Below, in pieces: positions 47,221 through 56,718 of a stretch of DNA of 64,000 bases. The translations under genes were made by a program, and so were the position numbers. Position 1 is the first letter of the stretch; each line of letters begins with the position of its first letter. Source of the DNA: Rhodopirellula baltica (GTDB lineage Bacteria; Planctomycetota; Planctomycetia; Pirellulales; Pirellulaceae). The DNA lies in assembly GCA_002901265.1 (NCBI GenBank), contig PPHI01000037.1:124001-188000 (forward strand), given 5' to 3'. The notes beneath the pieces were generated by a model. That model ran no database searches. It had not been told where the DNA came from and saw only the letters and a list, made by a program, of their open reading frames with translations.

Positions 47221-47619
47221 GCTGTGGACGACAGGATTCACTCTTAAATTCCAGCATGAAATCCGCCTAAGCAGGGCTCTTTTTGTGCCTTCAGAATGGC
47301 TCCCGAATCACTTTCGAGATCGCCCTGCAAAGCTTTGCAGGGCACGGGGTTTTCCGATTCTCCATTCTGGTTAGCCCAGACGCGAATTTTGATGATCGAT
47401 TCTTGGCCTACTAAAATTCCCAGTACTTAGAGCCGATCCAAATAACAGCAAACGGCGTAGACACAGTCCAAAAAGCAATCAAGAAGTCGCACGGATCCCC
47501 GATCCGGGTTAGAGTTGGAGCTCATCAAGTGTGGCTCGGGCGTTTACAATTTCGCTCGAGCCATTTTTATCGGCAGTGAATCATCAGCGTTTCAGACACG
47601 ACATCGAGAAGGCGGCGGA
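47221..47619. other. Intergenic region between phosphodiesterase and ECF sigma genes
   Basis: These 399 bases hold the 22-bp palindrome and probably the promoter of the sigma gene. The sigma frame is open back to 47515, but its translation there looks unlike the family. I see no other gene. Confidence 0.55.
47322..47343. terminator. Perfect 22-bp palindrome after the phosphodiesterase gene
   Basis: GCCCTGCAAAGCTTTGCAGGGC is an exact palindrome, 101 bases beyond the stop codon and followed by ACGGGGTTTTCC. It can form a strong hairpin or a cruciform. A terminator is possible, but the T-run is short and offset. Confidence 0.45.
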
Positions 47620-48216
47620 TTGGCTCCAGAGCAAGATCGCGACAACGACGAACGTCGCCTGATCGACCGCGCGCTCGCTGGTGACCGATCGGCGTTTGCC
47701 GAATTGGTTCGGCAGAACCAAGACCGTCTGTTTGCCTCCATGATGCAAGTCACCGGCTCACCCGAAGAAGCCGAGGAAGTCACACAAGACGCCTTCATCA
47801 GGGCTTTCACCAAACTGGATACCTTCCAGCGGAACAGCCAGTTTTTTACTTGGCTCTATCGTATCGCGTTTAACAGCGCCCTCACCCGACGACGAAAAAA
47901 GCGGGCGCGGGTGTCTCTCGATCAGATTCGCGAAGACAACGGACTCGAAATCGCCGACAACAAAGACGCTGTCGACGAAGGCATGCTCCGCGATGAACGT
48001 GTCAATTTGGTACGCAATGCGATCGATACATTGACCGACGAACACAGGCGAATCTTGACCCTTCGCGAGATGGAAGACTTTGCCTACGAAGAGATCGCCG
48101 AAATCCTCGAAATCTCAATCGGTACCGTCCGAAGCCGGCTTAGCCGAGCTCGCGGCCAATTGAAACGCGCGATCGAATCATTGCAACGACACTCGGCGAC
48201 CGAAGGCGAAGGCTAG
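47620..48216 (+). CDS. ECF sigma factor of RpoE/SigW type
   Basis: The 198-residue protein has region 2 (FAELVRQNQDRLFASMMQVT, then EEAEEVTQDAFIRAFTKLDTF and FTWLYRIAFNSALTRRRKK) and region 4 (LTDEHRRILTLREMEDFAYE, then EIAEILEISIGTVRSRLSRAR). It binds core polymerase and recognises an ECF-type promoter, probably for an envelope or stress regulon. The TTG at 47620 is preferred: AAGG lies seven bases upstream and the residues APEQDRDNDERR fit a typical planctomycete N-terminus. A TTG at 47515 is the alternative. No anti-sigma gene follows; the convergent neighbour encodes an HtrA-like protein. Confidence 0.88.
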   Translation: MAPEQDRDNDERRLIDRALAGDRSAFAELVRQNQDRLFASMMQVTGSPEEAEEVTQDAFIRAFTKLDTFQRNSQFFTWLYRIAFNSALTRRRKKRARVSLDQIREDNGLEIADNKDAVDEGMLRDERVNLVRNAIDTLTDEHRRILTLREMEDFAYEEIAEILEISIGTVRSRLSRARGQLKRAIESLQRHSATEGEG

Positions 48217-48251
48217 CCGATCGAGCCTTTCTTCAATGTTCGCCAACGTCG

Positions 48252-49505
48252 TTACCGCAGAGGAAATCGGTCGAACCGGCGAAACATTTGGTCGAAGTGC
48301 TCGAACCGAGGAATCCCTCCACCAGGGAATGGCACAATCTGACCGTCTTCCATCTGGAAAATCGGAGGCCCGTTCATCGGAAAGCCATCTCCGCGTTTGG
48401 CAAGCCATTGTTGTGGATGCTCTTGCAAGGTCACCGAAACCGTTTGCGACTGACCATCTCGCATCACGTCAAGCTCCAGCGTATCGCCAGCACGTGCCAT
48501 TTCGACCGCAGCGATCACATCCGTCGAATGCAGGATTCTGACCGCACCAACGCGTGTCACCAAGTCACCGGCCTGTATGCCAGCACTCTCGGCAGCCGAC
48601 TTGGGACTGACTTCTTTGACGAGCGCCCCTCCACCATCAAATTGAATTCCGATCAGCCCACGCTTTAAGAACACGACATCCGACGCATCGCTCGGTGTGC
48701 TTTTCGGAGCCGCATTTAACATCCGCATCAGGATCGACGCGTCAGTGCATACCAAACCGTTTTCTTGGCTTGGGCACAGCACACCGACAACGATGCCGGT
48801 TGCGTCCAAAACCGGGCTCCCTGGACTTTGGCGACGAGCGAGGAAACTAATCTCGGGTACCAGTCCGACGCCAGCGTCCGCAGGAATCGGCTCCGTCACG
48901 ACCGTACCGGCGTTGGCGTGAACGGCTCGTTCGTCACGCTCGAGTGCCACGACGGGCATTCCGGCCTCAATCGGTGCAACACTGATGACGAGCGGCATCC
49001 ACATCGCATCGGGGACTCGTATCGCAGCCAGTCCGGTGACGTGATCAAACACGACGACTTGGCCAGCGACTTCGTCACCACGATCATTCACCACACGAAC
49101 AGCCGCAACGGGTCGCTCGATAAAAGCAACAACGAGATCATCAGCTATCGCAAACGCCGCACTGTTCACTTCCGTCCGTACAACGGGGACCGGCGGAGCC
49201 GCGAGGGCATCCTGCGGCTCCAGGGGTGTCTGTACCGGATCGATCTCTTGCAACCGCAACTTGGGAGCCGAATCATCTCGCCCCAAGTCGCTATCGCTTG
49301 GCTCACGCTTCAGTTTGCGTTCGACATTTGGCCCGATCGGCGATGCATCAGGCTCCACAATCACTCGCATCACCGCCGGACCGGCTGAGCGGACGGTGTC
49401 GCGAAAGTCGACGACTGTTTGTGCAGTCGCCGACACACAGGGCAGCAACATGAAAGCGAAGGCTAAACGATCCAATCCCCATCGGCCATTCAAACTCGCT
49501 CTCAT
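48252..49505 (-). CDS. HtrA-like exported protein with PDZ domain and no catalytic triad
   Basis: The 417-residue protein has a signal peptide (about 1-29, cleavage after SATAQ), an S1C protease-like domain at about 105-265 and a PDZ domain at about 283-362 (GLIGIQFDGGGALVKEVSPK, then AAESAGIQAGDLVTRVG). The protease motifs are lost: the His position in the TNxHV region reads LVVAFIERP, the Asp region reads DHVTGLAAIRV, and the serine motif GNSGGP reads RQSPGSPVLD. It is therefore a probable pseudoprotease that binds unfolded or C-terminal peptides. The start is certain: a perfect AAGGAGG lies five bases upstream of the ATG. The C-terminus is Phe/Arg-rich (FEHFDQMFRRFDRFPLR). Confidence 0.8.
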   Translation of the reverse strand: MRASLNGRWGLDRLAFAFMLLPCVSATAQTVVDFRDTVRSAGPAVMRVIVEPDASPIGPNVERKLKREPSDSDLGRDDSAPKLRLQEIDPVQTPLEPQDALAAPPVPVVRTEVNSAAFAIADDLVVAFIERPVAAVRVVNDRGDEVAGQVVVFDHVTGLAAIRVPDAMWMPLVISVAPIEAGMPVVALERDERAVHANAGTVVTEPIPADAGVGLVPEISFLARRQSPGSPVLDATGIVVGVLCPSQENGLVCTDASILMRMLNAAPKSTPSDASDVVFLKRGLIGIQFDGGGALVKEVSPKSAAESAGIQAGDLVTRVGAVRILHSTDVIAAVEMARAGDTLELDVMRDGQSQTVSVTLQEHPQQWLAKRGDGFPMNGPPIFQMEDGQIVPFPGGGIPRFEHFDQMFRRFDRFPLR

Positions 49506-49553
49506 GACAACCTCCTTACGACAATGATGAATGCGTGATCCTGACCCTGAATT

Positions 49554-50879
49554 CTACAATTCTTGGATCGAGACGGCACGAAATTCAACCGCGTCGCCAT
49601 GGCCTGCAAAGCCAAAGTGCCCGGTGGCATTGTCTTTTCCAGGGTGAGCGCTGTCGGCCATGTACTCGGACACTTCCGAAAGGTCCGTGTCCAAAATGAC
49701 CGTTCCGTTTAGCTCAACCTTGATTTTGCTACCATCAACGGTGACCTCTTGGAAATTCCATTCGCCGACGGGACGCAGATACCCACGTGCCGCCGCTGCC
49801 ATCCCATACGCCGAACCGTGATATTGGCGTTGGTCCAAGTTGGCGTACATGGGATGCGGCGAATCGAGAACTTGCAATTCACACATCGCGTCATAAGCGG
49901 GGTTGCCCTTCAGAGGTGATCGGATTGCCAAGCCATTGTTTCCGCCAGGTGGCAAACGGAATTCCAATCGAGCAATGAAGTTGCCGTATTCTTTTTCCGT
50001 CAACAGATTTCCGCCCGAGCCTTTCTTGCAGCGGACTGCGCCATCGACGACTTCATATCCGTCGGTCGCGCCAACCCATCCGGTCAGGTCCGTTCCGTTG
50101 AAAACGGAGGTGAACTGATCGGCATTGGGCTCGGACAAGTACTCGTTCGCCTCTGCCGTGCTCAATTCATGAAGCTGGATATTGCGCCAACGGATTTCAC
50201 CGCCGTGGGTTTGCAACTCGATCGGCCCGTCAACAAACAACGGTGTCTCGCGGTTCCAATAGTTTTCCATCGTGGCGTGATCAACGACCAATTGACCGTT
50301 CAACCAAACCGACGTTTCAGCGCCGACCTGAATGATCCGCACATCGTTCCACTCGCCAAACGGTTTGTCTGCTTTGACAAGTGGATCTTTGCCGGGGGCG
50401 CCGGCACTGTTATTCCACAATCCCCCGCTGCCTTTTTCGCAGCCATGTTGAAATTGGTTTTCGTTGGTTGGGTCCCAAATTTGAACCTGTGGATTGCCTT
50501 TCAGGTAGATTCCGCTGTCCGCTTTTGGAACCGTTCGGTACTGCAACCGTAGTTCGAAATCTCGATAGTCTTTGTCGGTAACCAGATAAGCGCCGTGTCC
50601 GTCATTGACCAGTTCGCCGTTTTCGACCGACCAATGCTTCTCCGCATCCGACTGCCATTCGGCCTTTTTGGCATCGCGTTCCTCATCGGTCAGCTCTGCG
50701 AAAGTGATCGGACTGAAGTGCGGGCGTCCGTGCCATCCGTCCAAATTGCTTCCGTTGAACAGTTCCACAAATCCCTCTGGCGCCTCGGCAGAAACCGTCG
50801 CACTTTGAAAGGGAGAGCCAACGAATGGGACACTGAGGGCGGTCACTAGACCGGCGGCAAATGCAAAACGCTTTTTCAT
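49554..50879 (-). CDS. Secreted protein with two DUF1080 domains
   Basis: The protein has a signal peptide (about 1-32, ATVSAEAP) and two consecutive DUF1080 domains, about 35-238 (FVELFNGSNLDGWHG, WSVENGELVND, DSGIYLKGNPQVQIWD) and 255-441 (FTSVFNGTDLTGWVG, NGLAIRSPLKGNPAYDAMCE). DUF1080 domains bind or hydrolyse sugars; members act as 3-keto-disaccharide hydrolases. It is of the tandem type, not the single domain at 14 kb. It is exported and presumably works on polysaccharide in the periplasm or outside. It lies alone with an ABC operon upstream on the same strand (216-base gap). Confidence 0.85.
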   Translation of the reverse strand: MKKRFAFAAGLVTALSVPFVGSPFQSATVSAEAPEGFVELFNGSNLDGWHGRPHFSPITFAELTDEERDAKKAEWQSDAEKHWSVENGELVNDGHGAYLVTDKDYRDFELRLQYRTVPKADSGIYLKGNPQVQIWDPTNENQFQHGCEKGSGGLWNNSAGAPGKDPLVKADKPFGEWNDVRIIQVGAETSVWLNGQLVVDHATMENYWNRETPLFVDGPIELQTHGGEIRWRNIQLHELSTAEANEYLSEPNADQFTSVFNGTDLTGWVGATDGYEVVDGAVRCKKGSGGNLLTEKEYGNFIARLEFRLPPGGNNGLAIRSPLKGNPAYDAMCELQVLDSPHPMYANLDQRQYHGSAYGMAAAARGYLRPVGEWNFQEVTVDGSKIKVELNGTVILDTDLSEVSEYMADSAHPGKDNATGHFGFAGHGDAVEFRAVSIQEL

Positions 50880-51095
50880 CTTGGGCAGGCTTTAAAGGTA
50901 GGGTGACTGGCGAGATCTCATCATCATACTCGCTAGGATCAACCGGGTGCGTCTGTGAATCTGAACGAGCCACGCTATCGCCAATCCGATCCTCTCGTCA
51001 ACCGAAAACGTTGCCTTCACAAAAGACGCTGCCAGCACTGGAACAGACCACCACAACCGCTTGGGGGATCAGAACCATCCCACCGAAACGCAGCG

Positions 51096-53528
51096 TTAGA
51101 AATCTCGTCGCTTGAAATAGACGCACGACAGTGCCAGCATCACCGCCGTAAACGCGGCACAACTGAGCACTGGCCTGGCAATTTTTAGCCGTATCACCTC
51201 AGTGTCGTCCTCGTTGTTTCCCCCAATCGCGAAGGACCGCTTTCCGCTCACCAACGCCGCGACGGTCTCGCTAAGCTCACCGGTCTGGGGAGTAATCGTC
51301 CGCAGCGGCGTGATCAACCACTGATCGACTTTGCGCCATCCGGTAAGCGAAGGCCTGATCGTGCGCACGGTTTTGCCGGACAGTTTTTTGTCTGATGGAA
51401 ACTCGACAAAATCGATCGAATCGATGTGGTGTGCGACCACCAGCTGCCCCAGCGATTCGACATACTCGATCGAAGCCACGTCCTGAAAATCAAGCGGACG
51501 TGTCGTGACTGTATCGTCGTCCTTCCGGCTGACCATCCAGACTTGACCACTGGTGGCTAACATCGCAAAAGACTCTGATTGTCCGATCGGTTCGATCGCG
51601 ATCAGTCGTTCGCCCTCAGGGATTTCGAATTCCAGTATGGCCTCCAGATCACTCGCACGAAACCATTTGACCGATTCGTTCTGCCGTGCCAGTAGCACTG
51701 CGTCGCCACTCGCCGCAATGACGGTCGCCGCAGCATCGCTGTCTTCAATCGTCCGTTCAACTTCGACCGTTAACTTCGCACCCTCGGCCATGCTACCGTC
51801 TTTCGGCCGGCCTAATCGCATCAGCCTTCCGCGTGAATAGATCACAACCGAATCGAGCTTCGGTGCAAAAACCAGCCGGACCGGATCGGTCAACTTGACA
51901 TTGCCCGGCAAGATATCGACAAAGCCCTCGGTCGCCCCTCCCTGCATTCGAAGCAGATCCGATATCCAAGCCGCCGCCCCAATCGCGGCAGACGATTTCG
52001 GAATTGTCTCGTCAGCGGACACTTCCGCACCCGATGCATTGAGATCAAGTTCGCCAGCGGTTTCGTCAGACTCTGCATCGTCTTGCTCTTCGGACGATGC
52101 GACCGAATCGACCATTTGCTGCATCTTGGTGGCCATGATGCCGGCGTTGTTAAGCGCCAACAGTGAATCATCCCACACATACATCCGGCGGGTTCCGTTC
52201 GGCAATCGCATCCCCGGCTTCGGATCAAAGTCATCTTCACGCCGCATCACCAACGCGTCCAACGACCCGCTACCGTAAAGATTGAATCGCCCGTTTCGAA
52301 TCTGTGCCGAAGCGATCATTGATTCGTTCAAACGGATCGGTGGAACAATCAGATCGTGCCTGCGAAAGTCAGTTTCGATCAACTCGTTCCAAAGATTACT
52401 GTCGGGATCGAAATGTTTGATCCCGCCACCCCGACACGCAACAACGATGTCGGATCCCGCAACGGCAATTCTTGCGATCTGGTCAGGGCGTCGCACCAAT
52501 GCATCGAAGTAGCTGCCAACGAACCCGATCACCAACACAAACGCACCGAACATGCATGTGACGCCGATCGACAATGTCGGAGACCGCCATCGCAATCCCG
52601 CCATTGTCGAGACACTGTAGAAGACCGAAAACAAAAACACCGACACTGGAATGCACCACAAGATCCGAGCGTTCCAAATGTCCAACCGAAATCCGGCGAT
52701 CAAATACAGTCCGATCACAAGTTGGCAAACGCACAGCAAGACAAACGCGCAGCCACCCAAGAATTTCGACAACAACAAAAACGTTCGCGAAATCGGTTTA
52801 CTGAGCAACAGGTGCAATGACCCAGGTTGCAACATGTCGGGGATGATCGACGCGGTGACCAAGATGCCCAAGAAAATCAACGCGAACCCCAGCAGCCAAT
52901 CCATGATGATCGGCACGACAAACTGATTGATCAACGCGATGAACTGAGTCTTGCCAATCGCGAAGAACGCCGGAAACTCGAACCCGGCATAAGACAACAT
53001 GATCGAACGCGATGACTGCACCGAAAACACACCAGGCAGCGCCGCCTCGATACGCAGCCGCGCCCTACGGCGACGCTCCGATTCGGTCAGTTCATCCGCT
53101 GTCTTTTCATCCAATTCACGCAGTTCTTTTAGCCGTACCGTTGCCTGCCAAGCGTCGGCGTCATACCAGTCTTCGTTGTCGAGCGCTTCGTTCAGGGCAC
53201 CTGCCAAAGCCGCCTTATCGATTCTTACATCTTCCCCTTGGGCAACCTGCTTGAGCTGACGCTCGACGCTTTCAGGAAAGACGCGGGCGATCCGACCAAG
53301 CGCCGTCTCCGACTCCTCCGGATCAATTAACCCACGAGCCAGCATCGCTTTCATTTGCGTCCCATTGTCTAAGTCAAACCAACGGAACGTTGTCGTGTAA
53401 TCCTCGTGGTATCCGATCGGCGCAAGTGCAATTAGGAATATCCAAATCGCGACAAACGCGATCCACAGGATCCGAGATGACAAAGCCGCGTGAAACGAAT
53501 CCACAACAATGGCAAAGTAAGGTTTCAC
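51096..53528 (-). CDS. ABC-2-like permease with a large extracytoplasmic insert
   Basis: This 810-residue protein has an N-terminal helix (about 19-38), a polar segment, about six helices at 205-335 (including LHLLLSKPISRTFLLLSKFLG, a typical ABC-2 permease loop) and a final helix at about 785-805. Between the last two helices lies a soluble insert of about 430 residues. It contains repeated short beta-strand patterns (VAGSDIVVACRGGGIKHFD, RMYVWDDSLLALNNAGI), reminiscent of a beta-propeller. An acidic linker (EEQDDAESDETAGELD) divides it. The gene is coupled to the ATPase by a four-base overlap. The insert could sense or process what the pair exports; that is inference. Confidence 0.82.
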   Translation of the reverse strand: MKPYFAIVVDSFHAALSSRILWIAFVAIWIFLIALAPIGYHEDYTTTFRWFDLDNGTQMKAMLARGLIDPEESETALGRIARVFPESVERQLKQVAQGEDVRIDKAALAGALNEALDNEDWYDADAWQATVRLKELRELDEKTADELTESERRRRARLRIEAALPGVFSVQSSRSIMLSYAGFEFPAFFAIGKTQFIALINQFVVPIIMDWLLGFALIFLGILVTASIIPDMLQPGSLHLLLSKPISRTFLLLSKFLGGCAFVLLCVCQLVIGLYLIAGFRLDIWNARILWCIPVSVFLFSVFYSVSTMAGLRWRSPTLSIGVTCMFGAFVLVIGFVGSYFDALVRRPDQIARIAVAGSDIVVACRGGGIKHFDPDSNLWNELIETDFRRHDLIVPPIRLNESMIASAQIRNGRFNLYGSGSLDALVMRREDDFDPKPGMRLPNGTRRMYVWDDSLLALNNAGIMATKMQQMVDSVASSEEQDDAESDETAGELDLNASGAEVSADETIPKSSAAIGAAAWISDLLRMQGGATEGFVDILPGNVKLTDPVRLVFAPKLDSVVIYSRGRLMRLGRPKDGSMAEGAKLTVEVERTIEDSDAAATVIAASGDAVLLARQNESVKWFRASDLEAILEFEIPEGERLIAIEPIGQSESFAMLATSGQVWMVSRKDDDTVTTRPLDFQDVASIEYVESLGQLVVAHHIDSIDFVEFPSDKKLSGKTVRTIRPSLTGWRKVDQWLITPLRTITPQTGELSETVAALVSGKRSFAIGGNNEDDTEVIRLKIARPVLSCAAFTAVMLALSCVYFKRRDF

Positions 53529-54517
53529 GAGACGTCAGCCTCCTCCGATCCAACCAAACGCATAAAGGTTTCTTCCAGCGATTCCTGTTTAACAATCAGC
53601 CGAGAAATCGAATGCCCTTCTTCTCGTAACCGATCAACGATTCGGTCAATCTGGCTTTGACCTTCCACGTCGATCGTCAATCGGTCCTGATTTCGGACAA
53701 CCGAAGCGGACCACGTTTGCCCTTCGCGAAGGTCAATTAACGGCGACCAGTCGGATTCCATTGGGTCGGTCCCATCCGCGTACTCGGATCGAGGCACATC
53801 AATGACTAGTTGTTGCTGATCACTGGAGGATAACTCGTCCAATGACCCGATCGCTTTGATTTCGCCACGGGCCAAGATCGCGACCCTTGTGCAAACCAAT
53901 TCGACCTCTTGCAAAATGTGACTGTTTAAAAAAATCGTCTTGCCACTTTCACGAAGCCGATCGATCACGCGACGAACCTCATTGCGTCCGACCGGATCAA
54001 GCCCATCGGTCGGCTCATCGAGCACCAACAGATCAGGATCGTGCAACAAGGCTTGGGCGAGCCCCAAACGCTGGTACATCCCTTTGCTGAACCGCCTCAC
54101 CGATTCGCGATCGCGACCTTCCAGCCCCACCAATTTCAACAGCTCATCACTTCGCTTGCCAATCGATGCCGCATCCATCCGACTCATGCGGCCGTAATAC
54201 TGCAGCGCCGTTCGGGCCGTGTGATGACGATCGACACGCAACGATTCGGGCAGGTACCCCACGCGACGACGAGCGGCAGAACTGCCGATCGCTTGACCAA
54301 ACAAGGTCGCGGTCCCCGATGTCGGCTTCACAACACCCAATAACATTTTGATCAGCGTTGTTTTGCCAGCTCCGTTGGGCCCCAAGAGCCCAAAAACTTC
54401 TCCGGCATACGCCTGCAAAGAGACGCCACGCACCGCATTGACGTTCCGTCGGCCGCGGAAAGACCAACCGCGATAGGTCTTTTTTAAATGCTGTACATCG
54501 ACGATGGACTGAGACAC
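53525..54517 (-). CDS. ABC transporter ATP-binding protein (ABC-2 exporter)
   Basis: The 330-residue ATPase has Walker [13 protein letters not shown], a signature in FSKGMYQRLGLAQAL, Walker B LLVLDEPTDGLDP and the H-loop NSHIL. The C-terminal extension, about 210-330, is typical of CcmA-like exporters. It is the first gene of a two-gene minus-strand operon with the large permease. No substrate-binding protein or regulator gene is adjacent. The ATG at 54517 gives a normal family N-terminus (VDVQHLKKTYRG). Confidence 0.93.
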   Translation of the reverse strand: MSQSIVDVQHLKKTYRGWSFRGRRNVNAVRGVSLQAYAGEVFGLLGPNGAGKTTLIKMLLGVVKPTSGTATLFGQAIGSSAARRRVGYLPESLRVDRHHTARTALQYYGRMSRMDAASIGKRSDELLKLVGLEGRDRESVRRFSKGMYQRLGLAQALLHDPDLLVLDEPTDGLDPVGRNEVRRVIDRLRESGKTIFLNSHILQEVELVCTRVAILARGEIKAIGSLDELSSSDQQQLVIDVPRSEYADGTDPMESDWSPLIDLREGQTWSASVVRNQDRLTIDVEGQSQIDRIVDRLREEGHSISRLIVKQESLEETFMRLVGSEEADVS

Positions 54518-54931
54518 GAAGCTAGATCAACCGGTGAAACGACGAGGAATCGATCGCTCGCGATGCAGACGCGAAGCGGCGTGGCCAGACGATGGTTCCA
54601 TACGCCTGATCGTGGGTCAACTGAATTCTAGGAGGAACACGATTCGTGTGGCCCGCCTTCAACTTGGCACCCGACGAACAATTTACCGAGAAAGCGTCTC
54701 GGCCGGCGAAAGTTTGAGATCAGCATAGCGTGATCACCCGCAAGAACATGCGGCATCCCTCGGCAATCGGGATGCAAAGATCAGACACACCCAAAAAAAT
54801 TGGCATCCGGCCGAATGGTTGGAAACGGCTGAATGCCAGGTGGTGCAACAAAAGAGCCCCGCGCAGCAACGGTCACACTGTGAATCTACACGACGAATTC
54901 ACCCGGCGACGAATTTACATGACGACAAGGC
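54518..54931. other. Intergenic region with a hairpin, no gene seen
   Basis: These 414 bases lie upstream of the ABC ATPase gene. They contain a hairpin at 54753-54775 (GCATCCC...GGGATGC around TCGGCAATC). There is no T-run. Short frames here have no family resemblance. Confidence 0.55.
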
Positions 54932-55378
54932 CTACGCCATGATCGATTTCAACATCAAAAATCCGAGCCACAACGCAGACACGGCGATGATTCCCGAGGC
55001 CAGTAACCGATGGGCCGGATGCCCCCAATCGGGACGCTGTGCTTCGCGTTCGTAGACGCTGCGATAGCGGTCACGCTGGTTTTCGTTGGGGAACACACCA
55101 TCTTCGACGAGTTCGTTGAGCCCGTACTGAGTCGAGTATTCGACCACTCCAAAGACGGCATGACGGCGATCGAGCTCATCTACACCGACACCTTCGAAAT
55201 ACCAAAGCTGATTTCCGAATTCGGTTTCGGTTTCGACGCGATTGTCGACGCAACGAAGCTGAAGAATTTCGCTGCGTTCAGGGCAAAACCGGGCCCGGAT
55301 CATCGCACGATTGCAATCCAGACGTACCTGGCGGATGGTTGCTTCAGTAAAACGCAGAACCTGCAAGTCACTACTCAT
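54932..55378 (-). CDS. Hypothetical protein with a C-terminal membrane anchor
   Basis: The 148-residue protein is soluble and rather charged, with a C-terminal transmembrane helix (about 126-145, LLASGIIAVSALWLGFLML). I recognise no family. It includes the acidic segment GVGVDELDRRHAVFGVVEYS and a basic stretch QRDRYRSVYEREAQRPDW before the anchor, so the bulk is likely cytoplasmic. The ATG at 55378 has GGGAG about ten bases upstream. It is divergent from the sensor kinase gene. Confidence 0.65.
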   Translation of the reverse strand: MSSDLQVLRFTEATIRQVRLDCNRAMIRARFCPERSEILQLRCVDNRVETETEFGNQLWYFEGVGVDELDRRHAVFGVVEYSTQYGLNELVEDGVFPNENQRDRYRSVYEREAQRPDWGHPAHRLLASGIIAVSALWLGFLMLKSIMA

Positions 55379-55720
55379 CAATTTGATCTCCCTACCCGCC
55401 TAGTGGATAAAAATCTCACGTAAAACCATTATTGCCGGTATTCAGTTACCCGTCATCGGCATTTTGCCATTTAATCCGTGCAAAAGATAAAAATTTCATG
55501 AATGGAATGACCAACAGGGGCAAACCGACGCACCTCCGACGGAAACAATCCCTGAAAAAGTGCACAAAAGGCCATTTGGACTCAAGTCTTCGCCGCCTGG
55601 ACACTTGTGCTGTGCGGGCAATTTGCGGCTGCCGGTTTCATGCCGACCACCGCATTGGTTAGGATTCGTCTGGGTCTGCACCATTGCTGGCCCCCACTGA
55701 TTCATCCCGGTCCGCATCAC
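55379..55720. other. Divergent intergenic region between the anchored protein and the sensor kinase
   Basis: These 342 bases should carry both promoters. The kinase frame is open to 55607, but the upstream part reads as low-quality sequence. I see no RNA gene or clear operator. Confidence 0.5.
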
Positions 55721-56662
55721 ATGCTTGAACGTCGTTCTCTTCGCGCCCCCGTTGTGCTGGGGATCGTGCTGATCGTCCTCCTCGTCGTCCTCGGTGCGAT
55801 CTGGTTCGTTTCGAACTTTGTCAGCAGCCCGCGCGGTGGTCTGTTCTGGACGCTGTTTGTGATCGGAACCGTGCTGCTGATCAGCATCTTGGCGGGGGTG
55901 ATCGTTTACTTCACCCTAACCGTCAAAGCCATCCGTCTAAATCAGCGCCAAAGCAACTTCATCGACTCGGTTACCCATGAACTTAAGAGCCCAATTGCCT
56001 CGCTGAAGCTTTATTTACAAACGATGTCGCGACATACGGTGGATGAAAACCAGCAACGCGACTTTCACCGCTTCATGCTTGACGATGTCGAACGGCTCGA
56101 CGCCTTGATCAACCACCTGTTGGACGCGGCGCGAATCGACCGCGGCAACCAATCGGACCGGGTCGAGGTATTTCGCCTGGACTCGCTGCTGGGCCAATGC
56201 GCCCAAGCCGCCTGCATGCGATACCGCTTGCCGCCCGAAACCGTCCACCTGGATTGTGAACCGACCAGCATCCGCAGCCCTTCGGTCCAGGTCGAAATCC
56301 TGTTTCGCAATTTGATCGATAACGCGATCAAATACGGTGGCTCGCCGCCGGAAGTGACCGCATCGATTCGCCCCAGCGGCGAAAAATCAAAACCGGATCA
56401 AGTCGTCGTGTCGATTGCCGACAATGGGGCTGGCATTCCCTACGACATGCGACGAAAAATCTTTGGGCGATTTGTCCGCCTCGGCAGCGAACTGGAACGA
56501 AGCACTCCGGGCACTGGACTAGGTCTCTATCTGGTTCGTACGATCAGCAAATCGCTGGGCGCAACGATTCGAATTCGCGGTCGCAAGGAAGTCGATGGGA
56601 TGCCTGGCACTGTCTTCGAAGTCACGATGAAAGATGTCGTGCCAACCGGCACCACGACCTAA
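55721..56662 (+). CDS. Membrane sensor histidine kinase
   Basis: The 313-residue protein has two transmembrane helices at about 11-32 and 42-66 with only about ten residues between them, so there is no real periplasmic sensor domain. The H-box is FIDSVTHELKSPIASLKL with phosphoacceptor His86. The catalytic domain has the N-box FRNLIDNAIKYG, the G1 box ADNGAGIP and the G2 box STPGTGLGLYLV. It probably senses a membrane or cytoplasmic signal and phosphorylates the response regulator encoded 56 bases downstream. There is no recognisable HAMP domain. The ATG at 55721 fits the helix position. Confidence 0.92.
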   Translation: MLERRSLRAPVVLGIVLIVLLVVLGAIWFVSNFVSSPRGGLFWTLFVIGTVLLISILAGVIVYFTLTVKAIRLNQRQSNFIDSVTHELKSPIASLKLYLQTMSRHTVDENQQRDFHRFMLDDVERLDALINHLLDAARIDRGNQSDRVEVFRLDSLLGQCAQAACMRYRLPPETVHLDCEPTSIRSPSVQVEILFRNLIDNAIKYGGSPPEVTASIRPSGEKSKPDQVVVSIADNGAGIPYDMRRKIFGRFVRLGSELERSTPGTGLGLYLVRTISKSLGATIRIRGRKEVDGMPGTVFEVTMKDVVPTGTTT

Positions 56663-56718
56663 CGCTTTTCCAACATCATGTTTTCCCAACACCGTCGCGT
56701 TTTTTCAGCACCGTAGCC

